This document shows, piece by piece, positions 1-11,510 of a stretch of 64,000 bases of DNA (its first letter is position 1; every line of letters starts with the position of its first letter). The notes below the pieces were generated by a model. The model did no database searches. It was given only the letters and a program-made list of their open reading frames with translations, and had not been told where the DNA came from. The position numbers and the translations under genes were made by a program. The stretch comes from Macrosoma leucophasiata (Eukaryota > Arthropoda > Insecta > Lepidoptera > Hedylidae). The stretch lies in NCBI GenBank assembly GCA_036365455.1, contig JAWQUS010000026.1:13782001-13846000 (forward strand), given 5' to 3'.

Positions 1-249
1 ATTTTAGTGATAAACAAGCATGCAGTTCACATTGATGTGAAGTGATGACTGCAGCCTATAGACACCCACACAAAGACCAAGGTCAAAATGCAGATGCGTT
101 ACCACTCCTGAGGCCTAAGGTGTTATGCCTCTGTGCCGGAAATTACAGGGCCGTACATTACACCACACACACCATTTAGCGGCAAGTATATTACGTAATG
201 CGGTGGTGCCTACGCCCGCGAGCTCCGTCACTGGAGCTCTACCACCAGT
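1..249 (-). mobile_element. SINE-A copy, deleted subtype
   Basis: SINE-A forward sense runs from CTGGTGGTAGAGCTCCAGTG to an A-rich tail after CCATTACATAAAA, about 290 bp. This reverse copy lacks about 40 bases in the middle (ACATTACACCACACACACC), a deletion shared with the copy at 4917-5187. Confidence 0.85.
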
Positions 250-350
250 AAAACTATTATTATATATTTATACGGGAATCGAACCTGTGAGCCTCGCTTC
301 AAACGATCGTCACACACCGCTGGACCAACAGGCTGATTTTCAACTGGAAG
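245..350 (-). mobile_element. SINE-E fragment (tRNA-derived head)
   Basis: Antisense tRNA-like B box (GGGAATCGAACCTGTGA) and TCAAACGATCGTC followed by GCTGGACCAAC, as in the fuller copies at 42743 and 62140. Confidence 0.6.
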
Positions 351-639
351 CCATTCGGTGACACGAAATTCAACGAAACAAGATTATAAATTTTCGTTTT
401 CTGCCGGTTTTTAGCTCGTACGCTAAAAAAGAAATATTCATTATAATATTAACTATTATTATCACTACAATAACTTAAACGAAATACGCAATAAAACGAA
501 ACGTTGGCGTTTATTGTTTTTTCCTTTACGTCTGAGGTGATAAACTAAGTTCTATGTACTAGTTTATTGAGAGTAAGGGTAGCTATGATTTTGGGAGTTG
601 TTCGACATTGTTTTTATTTTATTTAACAAGCAAATATAT

Positions 640-724
640 ACAAATAAATAAAATTGGAGTGTCTGTTTATAATATTAAAATCACACCTTTTACCTAAATG
701 CAAATGTATACCAAAACAAATTTT

Positions 725-755
<31 letters not shown>

Positions 756-975
756 CTGTCTATCTGTCTGTCTGTCTATCTGTCTGTCTGTCTGTTTTTT
801 GGGACTAATCTCGGGAACGGTTGGACCGATTTTGACGGGACTTTCACTGGCAGATAGCTGATGCAGTAAGGAGTAACTTAGGCTACTTTTATACTAGCTG
901 CGCCTACGACTTCGTCCGGGTAGATACTGAACAATCATAAATTCTCACGCAGACAAAGTCGCGGGTACAGCTAGT
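640..975 (-). mobile_element. LINE 3'-tail (family L) with TGTC microsatellite
   Basis: Contains (TGTC)n at 725-795, GGACCGATTTTGACGGGAC and GACTTCGTCCGGGTAG, a common lepidopteran retroposon tail. The repeat near 950-975 (AAAGTCGCGGGTACAGCTAG) marks its other end. Confidence 0.7.
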
Positions 976-1132
976 TTTTTATATATTTTTTGCATGTTTT
1001 CAGTGCCATCCTTGTACTTTGATAATCCATTGGTATGAATCTCTGTTCTAAACATTATTTATCAACACGTGCTGATATAAAGTTGATTGACTCTTGCGGC
1101 ATCGATGACATTAAAATTATTAACTTTTTGTT

Positions 1133-1275
1133 ATATTTTTCATGTTAGAAAGGTGGCAAACAAACATGCAGCTCACATTGATGTTATGTGATGACTGCAG
1201 CCTATAGACATCTGCACTAAAACTAGAGATCAAAATGCAGATACATTAGCACCTCTGAGACCTAAGTTAAGTAAG
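1133..1275 (-). mobile_element. SINE-A fragment, old
   Basis: Diverged A-tail side of SINE-A (GGTGGCAAACAAACATGCAG onward) ending at CTGAGACCTAAG. Confidence 0.7.
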
Positions 1276-1642
1276 TGTCTCTTATACGATAAACTTTTAC
1301 ATAATACAACATAAACTTTACGTTCGACCGAATAACAAAGATGCAAAGAAAAAATGGAAAGATACAAAAGTCTTCGAAATGCACAATTTAAGAAACACAC
1401 AACTTGCCTTTGTTCCAGTTTTTACAATCCTTGTCCTACGAAGACTAATGAATTGGTTGCCCTATTACGAAGCAACCTCCAGTTTTATCGACAGTAAAGT
1501 TACGCGGACGTCTCCAATCTGTCACTGCCCGTTGTTTACGCTGTCTATCTGGGCTACGGGAGAAAATGCTGACTGAAACTTCACGCATGTACTTCTCGAA
1601 GGGATAGCTAGAGCAAGAGGCGATAAATGCATACATTGTTTA

Positions 1643-1775
1643 CTTTTTTATGTAACGAAGGTGGAAACAAGCATGCATCTCACATGGATTTTAACTAATG
1701 ACTATAGCCTATAGACATCTATATAAAAAAGGGATTTCAATGTAAATACTTTGCCACTTCTGAGGCTTCGGTTGT
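1643..1775 (-). mobile_element. SINE-A fragment, old
   Basis: Diverged 3' part of SINE-A in reverse, TTTTTATGTAACGAAGGTGG through CACTTCTGAGGC, running into an RTE-like tail. Confidence 0.65.
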
Positions 1776-2045
1776 ACGCTCGCTGCCAGAAATTGCAGAT
1801 CCGAATAGTAGCATTTACTGTACGAATCTATATTTGGCGATCGCAGGACGCTGCTGCCCATCTTGCGTTATTGCACTTACTACCCTATTGGAATGGTTTA
1901 AGCACCGACCACCATTGTTCGGTTGACTGTACATTCGGTGACTCTGTACTAGTGAAAGAGTTCTCTTCCAGTTGAAGAAAATTCTTCCATTAATAGGCAG
2001 TGGGGTCGTCACGTCCCGACGCCAGCCTAGTACTATACTACTACT
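1775..2045 (+). mobile_element. RTE-like tail (family C)
   Basis: Shares GACGCTGCTGCCCATCTTGC, CCATTGTTCGGTTGACTG and GTCGTCACGTCCCGACGCC with the copies at 14720, 43990 and 62400. Confidence 0.6.
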
Positions 2046-2064
2046 ACTTTACGGTAATACTTAA

Positions 2065-2232
2065 AAAAAAACCTCGGAGTTTGGTAATGTGCCCGGAGAT
2101 GGCAACAGGCTCGCCACCTGTTACATGGGCCAAAAGCGTAACCGGCGAGTCGTGGGTTTACATGTATACTTGAATGCATGCATTTACCTACCCCTTCGGG
2201 GATTATAGGCGTGAAAACATTTTTTTTTTCAC
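2065..2232 (+). mobile_element. SINE-D fragment
   Basis: Body words CTCGGAGTTTGGTAATGTGC, CAACAGGCTCGCCACCTG and CCCCTTCGGGGATTATAGGC. Fuller copies with a tRNA-like head are at 36825, 45560 and 52375. Confidence 0.7.
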
Positions 2233-2269
2233 TTAAAAAAAACTCTGTCTCATGTCATGCTTATTATCT

Positions 2270-2582
2270 GTTTTATATCCGTATGTATGTACCTTGTATA
2301 AGTATTAGTACAATTATCCTTTATTATAAATTTGACATCCGTGGTTCACTCTCTTAGGGTCCTGTTGAAAACCAGCGTCAGGTACCTTTTATATGAAGGT
2401 ACCTGACATTTGCTGAACAGGACACCTTTTTGGCAGCCGTGAGACACATATTACGTGTATAGGTATGTATTCATTTTTAGAAAATGTGTTGTCTTTTCTC
2501 TGTTACCTGTTACGTTTTATGTCTGTTTTATGTGTCTCGCTGTGTGTCAAATAAATGTTTCTTATCTTATCTTATCTTATCA
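2270..2582 (+). mobile_element. Retroposon 3' end with hairpin and (CTTAT)n tail
   Basis: A perfect 12 bp stem (2377-2388 with 2396-2407, loop 7) is nested in an outer 8 bp stem (2359-2366 with 2416-2423). About 140 bp further on, AAATAAATG leads to four CTTAT repeats. A second CTTAT tail occurs at 9685-9710. Confidence 0.6.
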
Positions 2583-2723
2583 TGTGGGACACCTGATTGG
2601 AACGAAGCTCCTCTTCAACTTCTAATGAATAAATTTCACAATCCATTGTTTCTTTTTAAAAATATTAAAAATAACTAATATTACATACACACGAACACTA
2701 CAAAACAATGTACGCATACATAT

Positions 2724-3025
2724 TTACTGGTGGTAGAGCTCCAGTGACGGAGCTCGCGGGCGTAGGCACCACCGCATTACCTGATTTACTTGCCGCTAAA
2801 TGGTAGTGTTCAGCACTATCGTGTTCCGGTCAGGTGGTAATGTACGGCCCTGTAATTTCCGGCACAGAGGCATAACACCTTAGGCCTCAGGAGTGGTAAC
2901 GCATTTGCATTTTGACCTTGGTCTTTGTGTGGTCTTTGTGTGGCTGCAGTCATCACTTAACATCAATGTGAACTGCATGCTTGTTTGCCATTTCAATTAC
3001 ATAAAAAGAAAAAAAAAAAAAAAAA
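2724..3025 (+). mobile_element. SINE-A, full length
   Basis: Complete copy from TACTGGTGGTAGAGC to an A20 tail at 3003-3025. Confidence 0.9.
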
Positions 3026-3630
3026 ACATACACAGCAGACGCGCGCGTCCCGTTGCTTGTCACTGTCGAGAGAGAGAACGAATAAGTCGAATCCTATACT
3101 CGGCCTGCCCCCTCTTCTGCCGCTACGCACTATAGCAAAAGTGTCGTGAGGATTCTTCGTGACGCTCGCCTAGCCCCCTTAGCCAGCTTACCGCGCGATA
3201 AGGAACATTATATTCAGAAACCGATTGCCCGTATGAAAGAAGTGTCACAGATTTCTATCTCTCTATCGCGTGAAACCATCGATTACCTTGAAAGTGTATT
3301 TGTTCGTCTGCCATATATAAATAATCAATTTCCACATAAAGTTGACGAAATAGTTTGGAAAATCCAAACGTATCAGTCGCGAATGAGAATCGAAGTAAAA
3401 ACCAATTTCAGATGAAACACACTTGAGAGCTGTTTGCGCCCAATCTGCGGAGATATTACCGCTCACTAATATTTGTTTATCATTGCTCTTGCCTAGAACG
3501 ATTTACTCGACGACTTTATATAGCAATTTAGTCATGATAAGCAGCAAATAAAAAAAACGATTTAAAACTCAACCCGAGGTTTCTATCGTTAACAATTAAA
3601 CTCTCAGACCACTTGTTCATATGGTCCTTG
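3026..3630. other. Unassigned stretch between two SINE-A copies
   Basis: No gene recognised. It starts with GC-richer sequence (3040-3200) and an 89-codon open frame at 3146-3415 with no family I recognise. ACTCACTAATATTTGTTTATC recurs at 3889, where the local flank is partly duplicated. Confidence 0.4.
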
Positions 3631-3631
3631 T

Positions 3632-3832
3632 TACTGGTGGTAGAGCTCCAGTGATGGAGCTCGCGGGCGTAGGCACCACCGTATTACCTTATTTACTTGC
3701 CGCTAATAGTAGTGTTCAGCACTATCCTGTTCCGGTCTGGTGGTAATGTACGGCCCTGTAATTTCCGGCACAGAGGCATGACACCTTAGGCCTCAGGAGT
3801 GGTAACGCATCTGCATTTTGACCTTGGTCTTC
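3632..3832 (+). mobile_element. SINE-A, 3'-truncated
   Basis: Good match from the 5' end to ACCTTGGTCTT, then unrelated sequence. Confidence 0.88.
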
Positions 3833-3983
3833 CCGTCTGATGGTACCTATAGGTTCCATCTGAACAATAATAAGCGTTGATAACCACTCGCTAATATTTG
3901 TTTATCATTGCTCTTGCCTGGAACGTGTTACATACGGCGACTTTATATAACAGTTTAGTCTGTTTTAGTTATTCTGGATTGTA

Positions 3984-4276
3984 CTTTTTTTACTTTTTTT
4001 TTTTTATGTAATGGAAGTGGTAAACAAGCATGCAGTTCACATTGATGTTAAGTGATGACTGCAGCCTATAGACACCCACACAAAGACCAAGGTCAAAATG
4101 CAGATGCGTTACCACTCCTGAGGCCTAAGGTCTTATGCCTCTGTGCCGGAAATTACAGGGCCGTACATTACCACCTGACCGGAACACGATAGTGCTGAAC
4201 ACTACCATTTAGCGGCAAGTATATTAGGTAATGCGGTGGTGCCTACGCCCGCGAGCTCCGTCACTGGAGCTGTACC
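3984..4276 (-). mobile_element. SINE-A, full length
   Basis: Reverse copy from a T-run (tail) at 3984 to CACTGGAGCTGTACC. Confidence 0.9.
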
Positions 4277-4387
4277 AATTACTTTTCCATTTTTAGTTTG
4301 TTATTTGTACCGCAAGTTAAAATGTTTTTAATTTGTTACTTGCGGTACAGGTAATAAATTTAAAATGGAAAAGTGCTAAAAGTAATT
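4277..4387. mobile_element. ~110 bp near-palindromic MITE-like element
   Basis: AATTACTTTTCCATTTT at the left mirrors AAAATGGAAAAGTGCT..AAGTAATT at the right; inner arms are TTTGTACCGCAAGT and ACTTGCGGTACAG. It could fold end to end. No target duplication was identified. Confidence 0.7.
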
Positions 4388-4389
4388 AA

Positions 4390-4545
4390 AAAGTACAGGC
4401 CTGTAAGTTAATCTGAGGCAAAAAATCTTATGCCTCGGGGGTGGCAACGCATATGCAATTTGAAAACAGATTTTGTGTAGACGTCTACAGCCTACAGTAT
4501 TCACTTACTATTGTGAACTGCATGTAAGTAAGTAAGTAAGTAAAT
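4390..4545 (+). mobile_element. SINE-A fragment, old
   Basis: Diverged middle and 3' part (CTTATGCCTCGGGGGTGGC, GTCTACAGCC) ending in (AAGT)n at 4526-4541. Confidence 0.65.
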
Positions 4546-4916
4546 ATTCTTTATGTACACCAGTAATGTTCAATAAAAACAAAAATAGAAAAAACAAAGT
4601 GAAAGTACAATCAGGCGGTCTTATCGCTAAAAGCGATCTCTTCCAGACAACCTGTCGGTGGAAAGAGAAATGTTAAATTACAGAGGCAGGGTGTACATCA
4701 AAGTAAGGACAAACATTGTGTAATAAATAAATAAATAAATAAATAGATAGGTACACACATTTCATAAATATATAAACCTAATTAAAACACAAAACTTAAT
4801 AATATTGCAATTGGAATGATGATGTTAAGTTAAAGAAGAAAAGTAGTAGTCAAAGAGTCGTTTTTTAAACGACTCAAGAGTCTGTGCTTGCCTTATGTTT
4901 AAGGGCAAGGATAGTC

Positions 4917-5187
4917 GTTTTTTTTTTTTTATGTTATAAAAGTGGCAAACAAGCTTGCAGTTCACATTGATGTTAAGTGATGACTGCAGCCTATAGACAC
5001 CCACACAATGACCAGAGGTCAAAATGCAAATGCGCTGCCACTCCTGAGGCATTAGGTGTTATGCCTCTGTGCCGGAAATTACAGGGCCGTACATTACACC
5101 ACACACACCATTTAACGGCAAGTATATTAGGTAATGCGGTGGAGCCTACGCCCGCGAGCTCCGTCACTGGAGCTCTACCACCAGTAT
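4917..5187 (-). mobile_element. SINE-A, deleted subtype
   Basis: Reverse copy with the same internal deletion (ACATTACACCACACACACC) as the copy at 1-249, so these two share a source. Confidence 0.9.
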
Positions 5188-5426
5188 AATCGTACAGCAG
5201 TTACTGTAAAAGAATTTGCAACGAAGGAAGACATGTAGTGATGAGAGTAAAATGACATGACTGACATGAAGGTGATCTGGGAACCTATCTGTGAGACGTA
5301 CTCGTATTGACTACCTCTTTTGTTCTTAACTGTTGTATGATATTTTTTTTTGTTTATGTCTCTATGTGCTGTTTGAACATAAGGGTAAAAAATCATCTAA
5401 AAATACATTACTTATAATGTTTTAAA

Positions 5427-5670
5427 CTGGTGGTAGAGCTCCAGTGACGGAGCTCGCGGGCGTAGGCACTACCGCATTACCTAATATACTTGCCGCTAAA
5501 TGGTAGTGTTCACCCTATAATTTCCGGCACAGAGGCATACCCTAGGGCTCAGGAGTGATAACGCATCTGCTTTTTGACCTTGGTCTTTGTATGGATGTCT
5601 ATAGGCTGCAGTCATCACTTAACATCAATGTGGACTGCCTTCTTGCTTGCCACTTCGGTTACATAAAAAA
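5427..5670 (+). mobile_element. SINE-A with internal deletions
   Basis: Starts CTGGTGGTAGAGC; the segment around GTGTTCACCCTATAATTTCC is shortened; ends in an A-run at 5664. Confidence 0.87.
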
Positions 5671-5871
5671 AAATATTCTACGATATTCATAAGGGCTTTT
5701 TTCTGTCGTAAAAAATCCTTTTACAAGTCCCGGCTGTTCGTATATACCCTACGAGAGATGCTACGTATTCACAAAGTCGTAGACCATCTACGAAAGTGAC
5801 GATGCAATTCGTAGACATATTTGAGTCTACGAACACATAGATATGTATAAATATTTTGTGTTAAAGTTACG

Positions 5872-5975
5872 TATGATTTGACCTTTGATCTTTGTGTAGG
5901 TGTCTATAGATTGCAGTCATCACATAACATCTATGTGAACTGCATGCTTGTTTGCCACCTTCATTACAAAAACTT
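5872..5975 (+). mobile_element. SINE-A 3' fragment
   Basis: TTTGACCTTTGATCTTTGTG through TTCATTACAAAAA. Confidence 0.75.
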
Positions 5976-6851
5976 AATTGCAATGTAAATTGTATTGTAT
6001 TGTACCATCACACCGTTCGTTACTTTTCCTAAGGTTCCCAACATACCTCCTTTTAGGATTAATGAACAAAGGAAAACAAACAACTTGACCTCATCTTCCC
6101 AAGAACCAATTAGTTACCAGACATTAGTTATTCTACGTTGAAAGCGTTTAAAGAAGTGCGAGAATTTATGTGTCTGCGAAATTTCTCCGCTCTGCAAACC
6201 GGAGAGATCGGTAATGCAATAAAATGCAGACAGACCGACATAGGACGTAACGTGTTGCGTTTGGGGATATTTCATGTTTCAAGTTTGGGAAACCCTGACT
6301 GATGTATTAGATTTAAAAAGAGCTCCTATTAAGTTTGTTTAGTACAGGAGTTCTTCTCAGTAGTCACTTTAAGCTCTAATTTCAAATTAGGTAGAGTTTG
6401 TTTGGTAGAGGCGTGCTTCTCAGTAGTGCCTGCACTTGGAACTTTGATTTTAAGGCATAAGTTTCTCCTTTTCTTCATATCTAATGTTTAAGTAATAATG
6501 ACCTTTTCAACAATTATTCTGTATTTTAAAGATAAATAAAACATAACACCTAGTCACAAGCTCACGGACTTCAATTATATTAAAGCGAATAATCCATTTT
6601 AACAACTAAAATAAAAAATGACGCCATTAAATATAATATAATGTATAATATTATATAGTTAAAGTCGTTTTTTAATACTTCTAAAATTATGCTAAGAAAT
6701 ATTTACAATTGGAATAATTATAACCCATAGCTCACGTAAGTCTAGCCCGAATAATAACAATGAAATCGGGTTGTAATAAAGATCGTCTTTCTATAGCTCA
6801 TCCTCTGTTACAAGCCGCAAAAAACGTAACTGATATATTATTAAATATTAT
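5976..6851. other. No gene seen; AT-rich with one retroposon-like stretch
   Basis: 6310-6545 shares GTTTGTTTGGTAG, TTCTCAGTAGT, CACTTGGAACT and CTTTTTCTTCAT-like words with the repeat at 51870-52216. The rest is unassigned. Confidence 0.4.
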
Positions 6852-7055
6852 TTAATAAATATCAGTTAACACTAATTTTTAATTTACAGTGAATGTCGAA
6901 ACGTTCGCAGTAACGTGGCAAGCTCACGGAAGTCTAGCCACAAAGGCCGCCACAGGTGTCGATCGATGCGGCGCGACGCCGATGTCCTGCCGCCGTCACT
7001 GCTATCAAAAACACTGCACCGAATAATGGCGATGGAATCGATTTGTATAATGATC
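6852..7055 (+). repeat. 204 bp direct repeat, copy 1
   Basis: Identical to 7398-7601 except for about one base; GC-rich core with GATCGATGCGGCGCGACGCC. Confidence 0.92.
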
Positions 7056-7397
7056 ACCTATTAACAGATCGACCTCGATTATGTAAGCATTCAAACGTCC
7101 ATAATTAATATGTGAGTATTTTTTTCATCTGTTTAACCATTCAAATAAAAAATGAGTGTTTTAAATATTATTGGAGTAATTTTTAATCCAATGATATAAG
7201 TAAGATCACAAAAGTCTTACACTAAAAGCCACCATAAGTGTCGATCGATGCGGCGCGACGATCAGTCCTGCCATCACTGTTATCAAAAAGATAGCCGAAT
7301 AATAACAATGCAACCGGGTAGTAATAATAACCATTTATCTTAAGCTCATTTTCTATTAAAGGCTGCGAAAATCTGAACTGATATTTATAAAACATGA

Positions 7398-7601
7398 TTA
7401 ATAAATATCAGTTAACACTAATTTTTAATTTACAGTGAATGTCGAAACGTTCGCAGTAACGTGGCAAGCTCACGGAAGTCTAGCCACAAAGGCCGCCACA
7501 GGTGTCGATCGATGCGGCGCGACGCCGATGTCCTGCCGCCGTCACTGCTATCAAAAACACTGCACCGAATAATGGCGATGGAATCGGTTTGTATAATGAT
7601 C
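7398..7601 (+). repeat. 204 bp direct repeat, copy 2
   Basis: Offset 546 bp from copy 1. A more diverged third version lies between them (about 7200-7330, GTGTCGATCGATGCGGCGCG). Confidence 0.92.
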
Positions 7602-7867
7602 GTACAAAGGATCGATTGATTACATTCGATTTATCTAGGCATGAACATCGACTACTGTATGAAAAAGTTTCTCCAAATATTTCTTAACTCTTAATTTAAA
7701 GTAATATTAAGTATAAAAATTACTTCATTGTATACAAAGAAAGACAGATAAAGAAAATATAAATAAGATAGAAAAATACACATACATTTAAACTTCTTTT
7801 CATACATTGTATTGAAAAAAAGTTTAATAAGTATAAATTTAAAAATATCATTCAAGTTCTAGTTAAA

Positions 7868-7950
7868 AAAAGACCTCAGGCGGGATTTGAACCCGCGCTC
7901 ACTGGGATCTCCTGTTCAACCGCTCTCCCAACTGAGCTACCGAAGTCTAC
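7868..7950 (-). mobile_element. tRNA-like sequence (SINE-T head)
   Basis: Reverse strand reads ACTTCGGTAGCTCAGTTGGG with a good D arm, T arm (GCGGGTTCAAATCCCGC) and acceptor stem, but the anticodon stem does not pair. Taken as a SINE head or tRNA relic, not a working tRNA. Confidence 0.6.
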
Positions 7951-8176
7951 ACTACCGCATTACCTAATCTATCTGCCATCAAATGGTAGTGTTCCGCGCT
8001 ATCGTGTTCCGGTAATATGTTAATTTATAGCCCCGTAATATAATTATTACAAAGACATAACAACTAACTTAGGTCTCAGGGGTGGCAACGTATCTGCATG
8101 TTGTCTTATGGTTTTTATGTAGTCATCACAACATTAATGTGAACTGCATGTTTGCCACCTTCGTCACATAAAAAAC
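7950..8176 (+). mobile_element. SINE-A, old variant
   Basis: CTACCGCATTACCTAATCTA through CGTCACATAAAA; diverged and lacking the 5' end. Confidence 0.75.
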
Positions 8177-8185
8177 CACCAGTAG

Positions 8186-9300
8186 AAGAGTTTAGGCGGG
8201 AACATTGAAAGAGGCGTGTTGTGTCTTATTATATTTTAGTACCTGGTTGACCGCTCCGTAGCGATTTTTTAAAAGAAATATGAATAAAAACAATTGATTT
8301 TTTTGGTCTAACCTCAAATCAAACACTTCTTCTTTGCTAAAAACGCCATCTATTGATGATAGACGTTAGTCGTCGGTTATGAAGAAAATTTATTATTAAC
8401 TTGGAACCGAGCTTTTCTTGGACCTGGAACCTAAATAAATCGATTTCTTGACCCGAAAAACCCCTAATCTGTAAGTTTTAAGAAAATCGTTGGAGCCGTT
8501 TCCGAGATCTTGATTCTATATATACAAAAATTGCTCGTTTAAAGGTATTAAATTTTCTTGATGTATTTTTGAGTTATATTAAAATTAAATAAAGGCATTT
8601 TGTTTGATATAGGTTTATAACTGTGCCCATGTATTATAGTGAAATAGAATAACGGTGCGATAACACGTCTATTCGGGTTGCCTCCAAAAATTTAATTTTA
8701 ATTCCGGTAAAGTAGCCATCACTTTACTAGAATTACTAACTGTGACTCTGACTGACGGATTGATAAATTGACTGACTGACTCTGACTTTTACGTTGCCTA
8801 TTATCTACGAATACGAAATATCGTTTTAACTGACACTGGCAATTTATGCGTTATAGAGATGTCATAACATTAACATCGGAGTTTTGGCGGGAACCTTGGA
8901 AGAGGCGTATGGTGCTCTTATTTTATTTCATTTTCTTGGTGTATTTTTAAGTAATATTGAATAAAGTTGGTGGCATTTTGTTTGATATAGGTTTATTACA
9001 GTGCCCGTGTATAGTGAAATAGAATAACAGTGCGAAAACACGACTTTTCAGGTTGCCTCCAAAACTTCATTGTAAATGTTCTGGTAAAGTAGCCATCGCT
9101 TTACTCGAATAACTTGACTGTAACTCACTTGACTGACATATTATACTTCATAACTTATTTATTTGATACTGACATATTATACTTGATGACTATAATAAAC
9201 TAACTTTTACACTGCTTAAATAAATACGAAATATCGTTTTACTTGACACTGGCAATATGCGTAATAGCGATGCCATAATACCAAAAAAAAAAAAACATTA
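8186..9300 (+). repeat. Two diverged direct copies of an unassigned repeat
   Basis: GGCGGGAAC..TGAAAGAGGCGT at 8193 and GGCGGGAACCTTGGAAGAGG at 8887. Then GCATTTTGTTTGATATAGG, AAATAGAATAAC and GGTTGCCTCCAAAA recur at 8597-8690 and 8970-9065. The first copy also carries a LINE tail-like segment at 8410-8540. Confidence 0.65.
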
Positions 9301-10200
9301 ACATCAAAAATCACCAGTAAAATGTTCAGTACATCACAAAGTTCAATTTGAAATTGATGACAGAGAGCTGTCAACGTAGAGTAAAAACCAATTTGTTATC
9401 TGTCCACTTTCATCTAACTATAAACATTTTAAATTGTTCTAAAGTACAAAAAATGTACATACAAGTATTTAAAACTGTACAAATAAATAAATCTAATCCT
9501 CAACTTTTAAATTGAATGTAAATATTATTATTTAATTAGGTTTTTTATCTGTTAAATAGAAGAGAATGTTATTGACCTTATCGGTAAGGTATTTTTATAA
9601 ATCAGTATAATTTAAAAAATAAAATAAGCTTCATATTATGTATTTACCATAAGAAAACATTGTGGAGAAATTAAATAAAATGTTTATCTTATCTTATCTT
9701 ATCTTATAGGTATTGATGGTGGCAAACATCCATGTAGTGTAGTTCATAGATGGTAATATTATACGTACCTATTTAGTTATGCGGTGGTACCTACGCCCTC
9801 GAGACTCAATCGATTATTTAGTAAATAATTTGGTTATCTATTTTCAAAATTAAAAATCCAATGCATCCCTATCATGCATCGATCGTACACACAGCGTTAG
9901 TAGCAAATAAAAGAAACCCACCCCCACCCTAGTATAGTGACTAGACAACAAAGAGTGGTCTCGCAAGCTTGTCTATTCGATTCCAACAGCGAATGTAAGC
10001 TTTATACAGTCGCATTAAGGTCTAGATAGAACGCAAATGTTGTTGGTGGCGCCCAGGAAGCGATGTGTTAAGTGAAGTTTAGACTTAATTGCGTTTACAG
10101 ATTTCACGGTAGAGATGTTGAGAGCTGCTTTATAACGCTTTAGTATTTTGATTAAAAATCCCATATAAACACATAATATTTTATATTCATATATTATTCT
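9301..10200. other. No gene seen
   Basis: AT-rich. It contains a (CTTAT)n retroposon tail at 9685-9710 and a few SINE-A-like words at 9711-9800. Confidence 0.4.
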
Positions 10201-10206
10201 ATTTAT

Positions 10207-10480
10207 ACTGGTGGTAGAGCTCCAGTGACGGAGCTCGCGAGCGAAGGCACCACCGCATTACCTAATATACTTGCCGCGAAATGTTAGTGTTCAGCACTAT
10301 CGTGTTCCGGTCAGGTGATAATGTACGGACCTGTAATTTCCGTAATTTTTCCTTAGGTCTCAGGAGTGGCAACGCATCTGCATTTTGACATTGGTCTTGT
10401 GTAAGTGTCTATACGCTGCAGTCATCACTTTACATCAATGTGCACTGCATTCTTGTTTGCCACTTCCATGACATATAAAA
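10207..10480 (+). mobile_element. SINE-A
   Basis: Near-complete copy, TACTGGTGGTAGAGC to CCATGACATATAAAAAA, with a small deletion near 10340. Confidence 0.88.
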
Positions 10481-10506
10481 AATATACAGGCCTTCCTTTT
10501 AACTTT

Positions 10507-10700
10507 AATAATAATAATGGCAACCTATTATACGTCCCACTGCTGGGCACGAGTCTCTCCCCTTTTTGGGGGGAGGCCTGGAGCTTACTCCACCACGCTG
10601 CTCCAATGCGGATTGGTGGAGGTGGGTTTAACTTTATTTTGTCCCAATTATCGTTGTTATCAACCGAATAATGACGGTCAAACCATTCCAATGGAGTGGT
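10507..10700 (+). mobile_element. Repeat B fragment
   Basis: AATAATAATAATGGCAACC then CCACTGCTGGGCACGAGTC and CTCCACCACGCTGCTCCAAT. Full copies at 15119, 35203, 40034 and 43410. In the opposite sense the element ends in (ATT)n, as LINE-derived SINE tails do. Confidence 0.8.
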
Positions 10701-10726
10701 AAGAAGTCAAAATTATAATGATTTTT

Positions 10727-10935
10727 ACTGGTGGTAGAGTTCCAGTGTAAGAGTTCAAGGTCGTAGGCACCACCGCATTACCTGCCTGCATTATCTGCCG
10801 CTAAATGGTAGTCTATAAACTATCACAGAGACATAATAACTAAGGTCTCAGGGGTGGCAACGGCATTTTGACATATGGTCTTTGTGTAGGTGTCTATAAG
10901 CTGCAGTAATCACTTAACATCAATGTGAACCAACA
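10727..10935 (+). mobile_element. SINE-A variant lacking the middle
   Basis: CTGGTGGTAGAGTTCCAGTG, then ACTATCACAGAGACATAATA, to CACTTAACATCAATGTGAAC. It belongs with the older subtype at 13285. Confidence 0.8.
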
Positions 10936-11510
10936 TGGAACTTGTCTTTTAACAATTGTTTTATATTATTTCGCATTAACACATGCTTGTGAAAGATATT
11001 TTACTTTTAAATAAAAATGGAAAGAAAAATTTGACTTCAGGCGAGACTCGAACTCGCGACCTACTGGGAATCTAGTCCAGCCGCTCTTCCAATTGAGCTA
11101 CTGAAGCCCTGCCCGATTTGTCAAATCTTTCCTTCACATCTATTGCATTGCTTTATGGTAGCAGCAGCGCCATCTATTACCAACTATGCTAGTTAGGCAA
11201 CCGATATAATAGACTTTTCAGTTTATTGAATATCGTAAGGAAGTCGCTTTTACCCTTAATAATTGTTTTATATTATTTCGCATTAACACATGCTTGTGAA
11301 ATATATTTTATTTTTAAAGAAAAATGGAAAAAAAAAATGACTTCAGGCGAGACTCGAACTCGCGACCTAACGCAACTCGCGATAAATCGGGCAGGGCTTC
11401 AGTAGCTCAATTGGAAGAGAGGCTGGACTAGATTCCCAGTAGGTCGCGTGTTCGAGTCTCGCCTGAAGTCAAATTTTTCTTTCCATTTTTCTTTAAAAAT
11501 AAAATTTAAG
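10935..11510 (-). mobile_element. Composite tRNA-headed repeat (SINE-T), inverted pair
   Basis: Reverse copy at 10950-11107 has the A and B boxes of a tRNA-like head (GAGCTACTGAAG, GGCGAGACTCGAACTCGCG). A unique ~150 bp spacer follows (11108-11255), then a second half-head at 11340-11370. A forward head lies at 11396-11473 (CAGTAGCTCAATTGGAAGAG), so the region can fold back. The unit at 28575-28995 has the same order in the other direction. Confidence 0.75.

Noticed and set aside
7870..7950. A functional tRNA gene on the minus strand
   Set aside because: Acceptor, D and T arms pair, but the anticodon stem does not, and the same kind of head recurs in repeats at 11041, 28842 and 39615 with SINE tails. 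Treated as SINE head.
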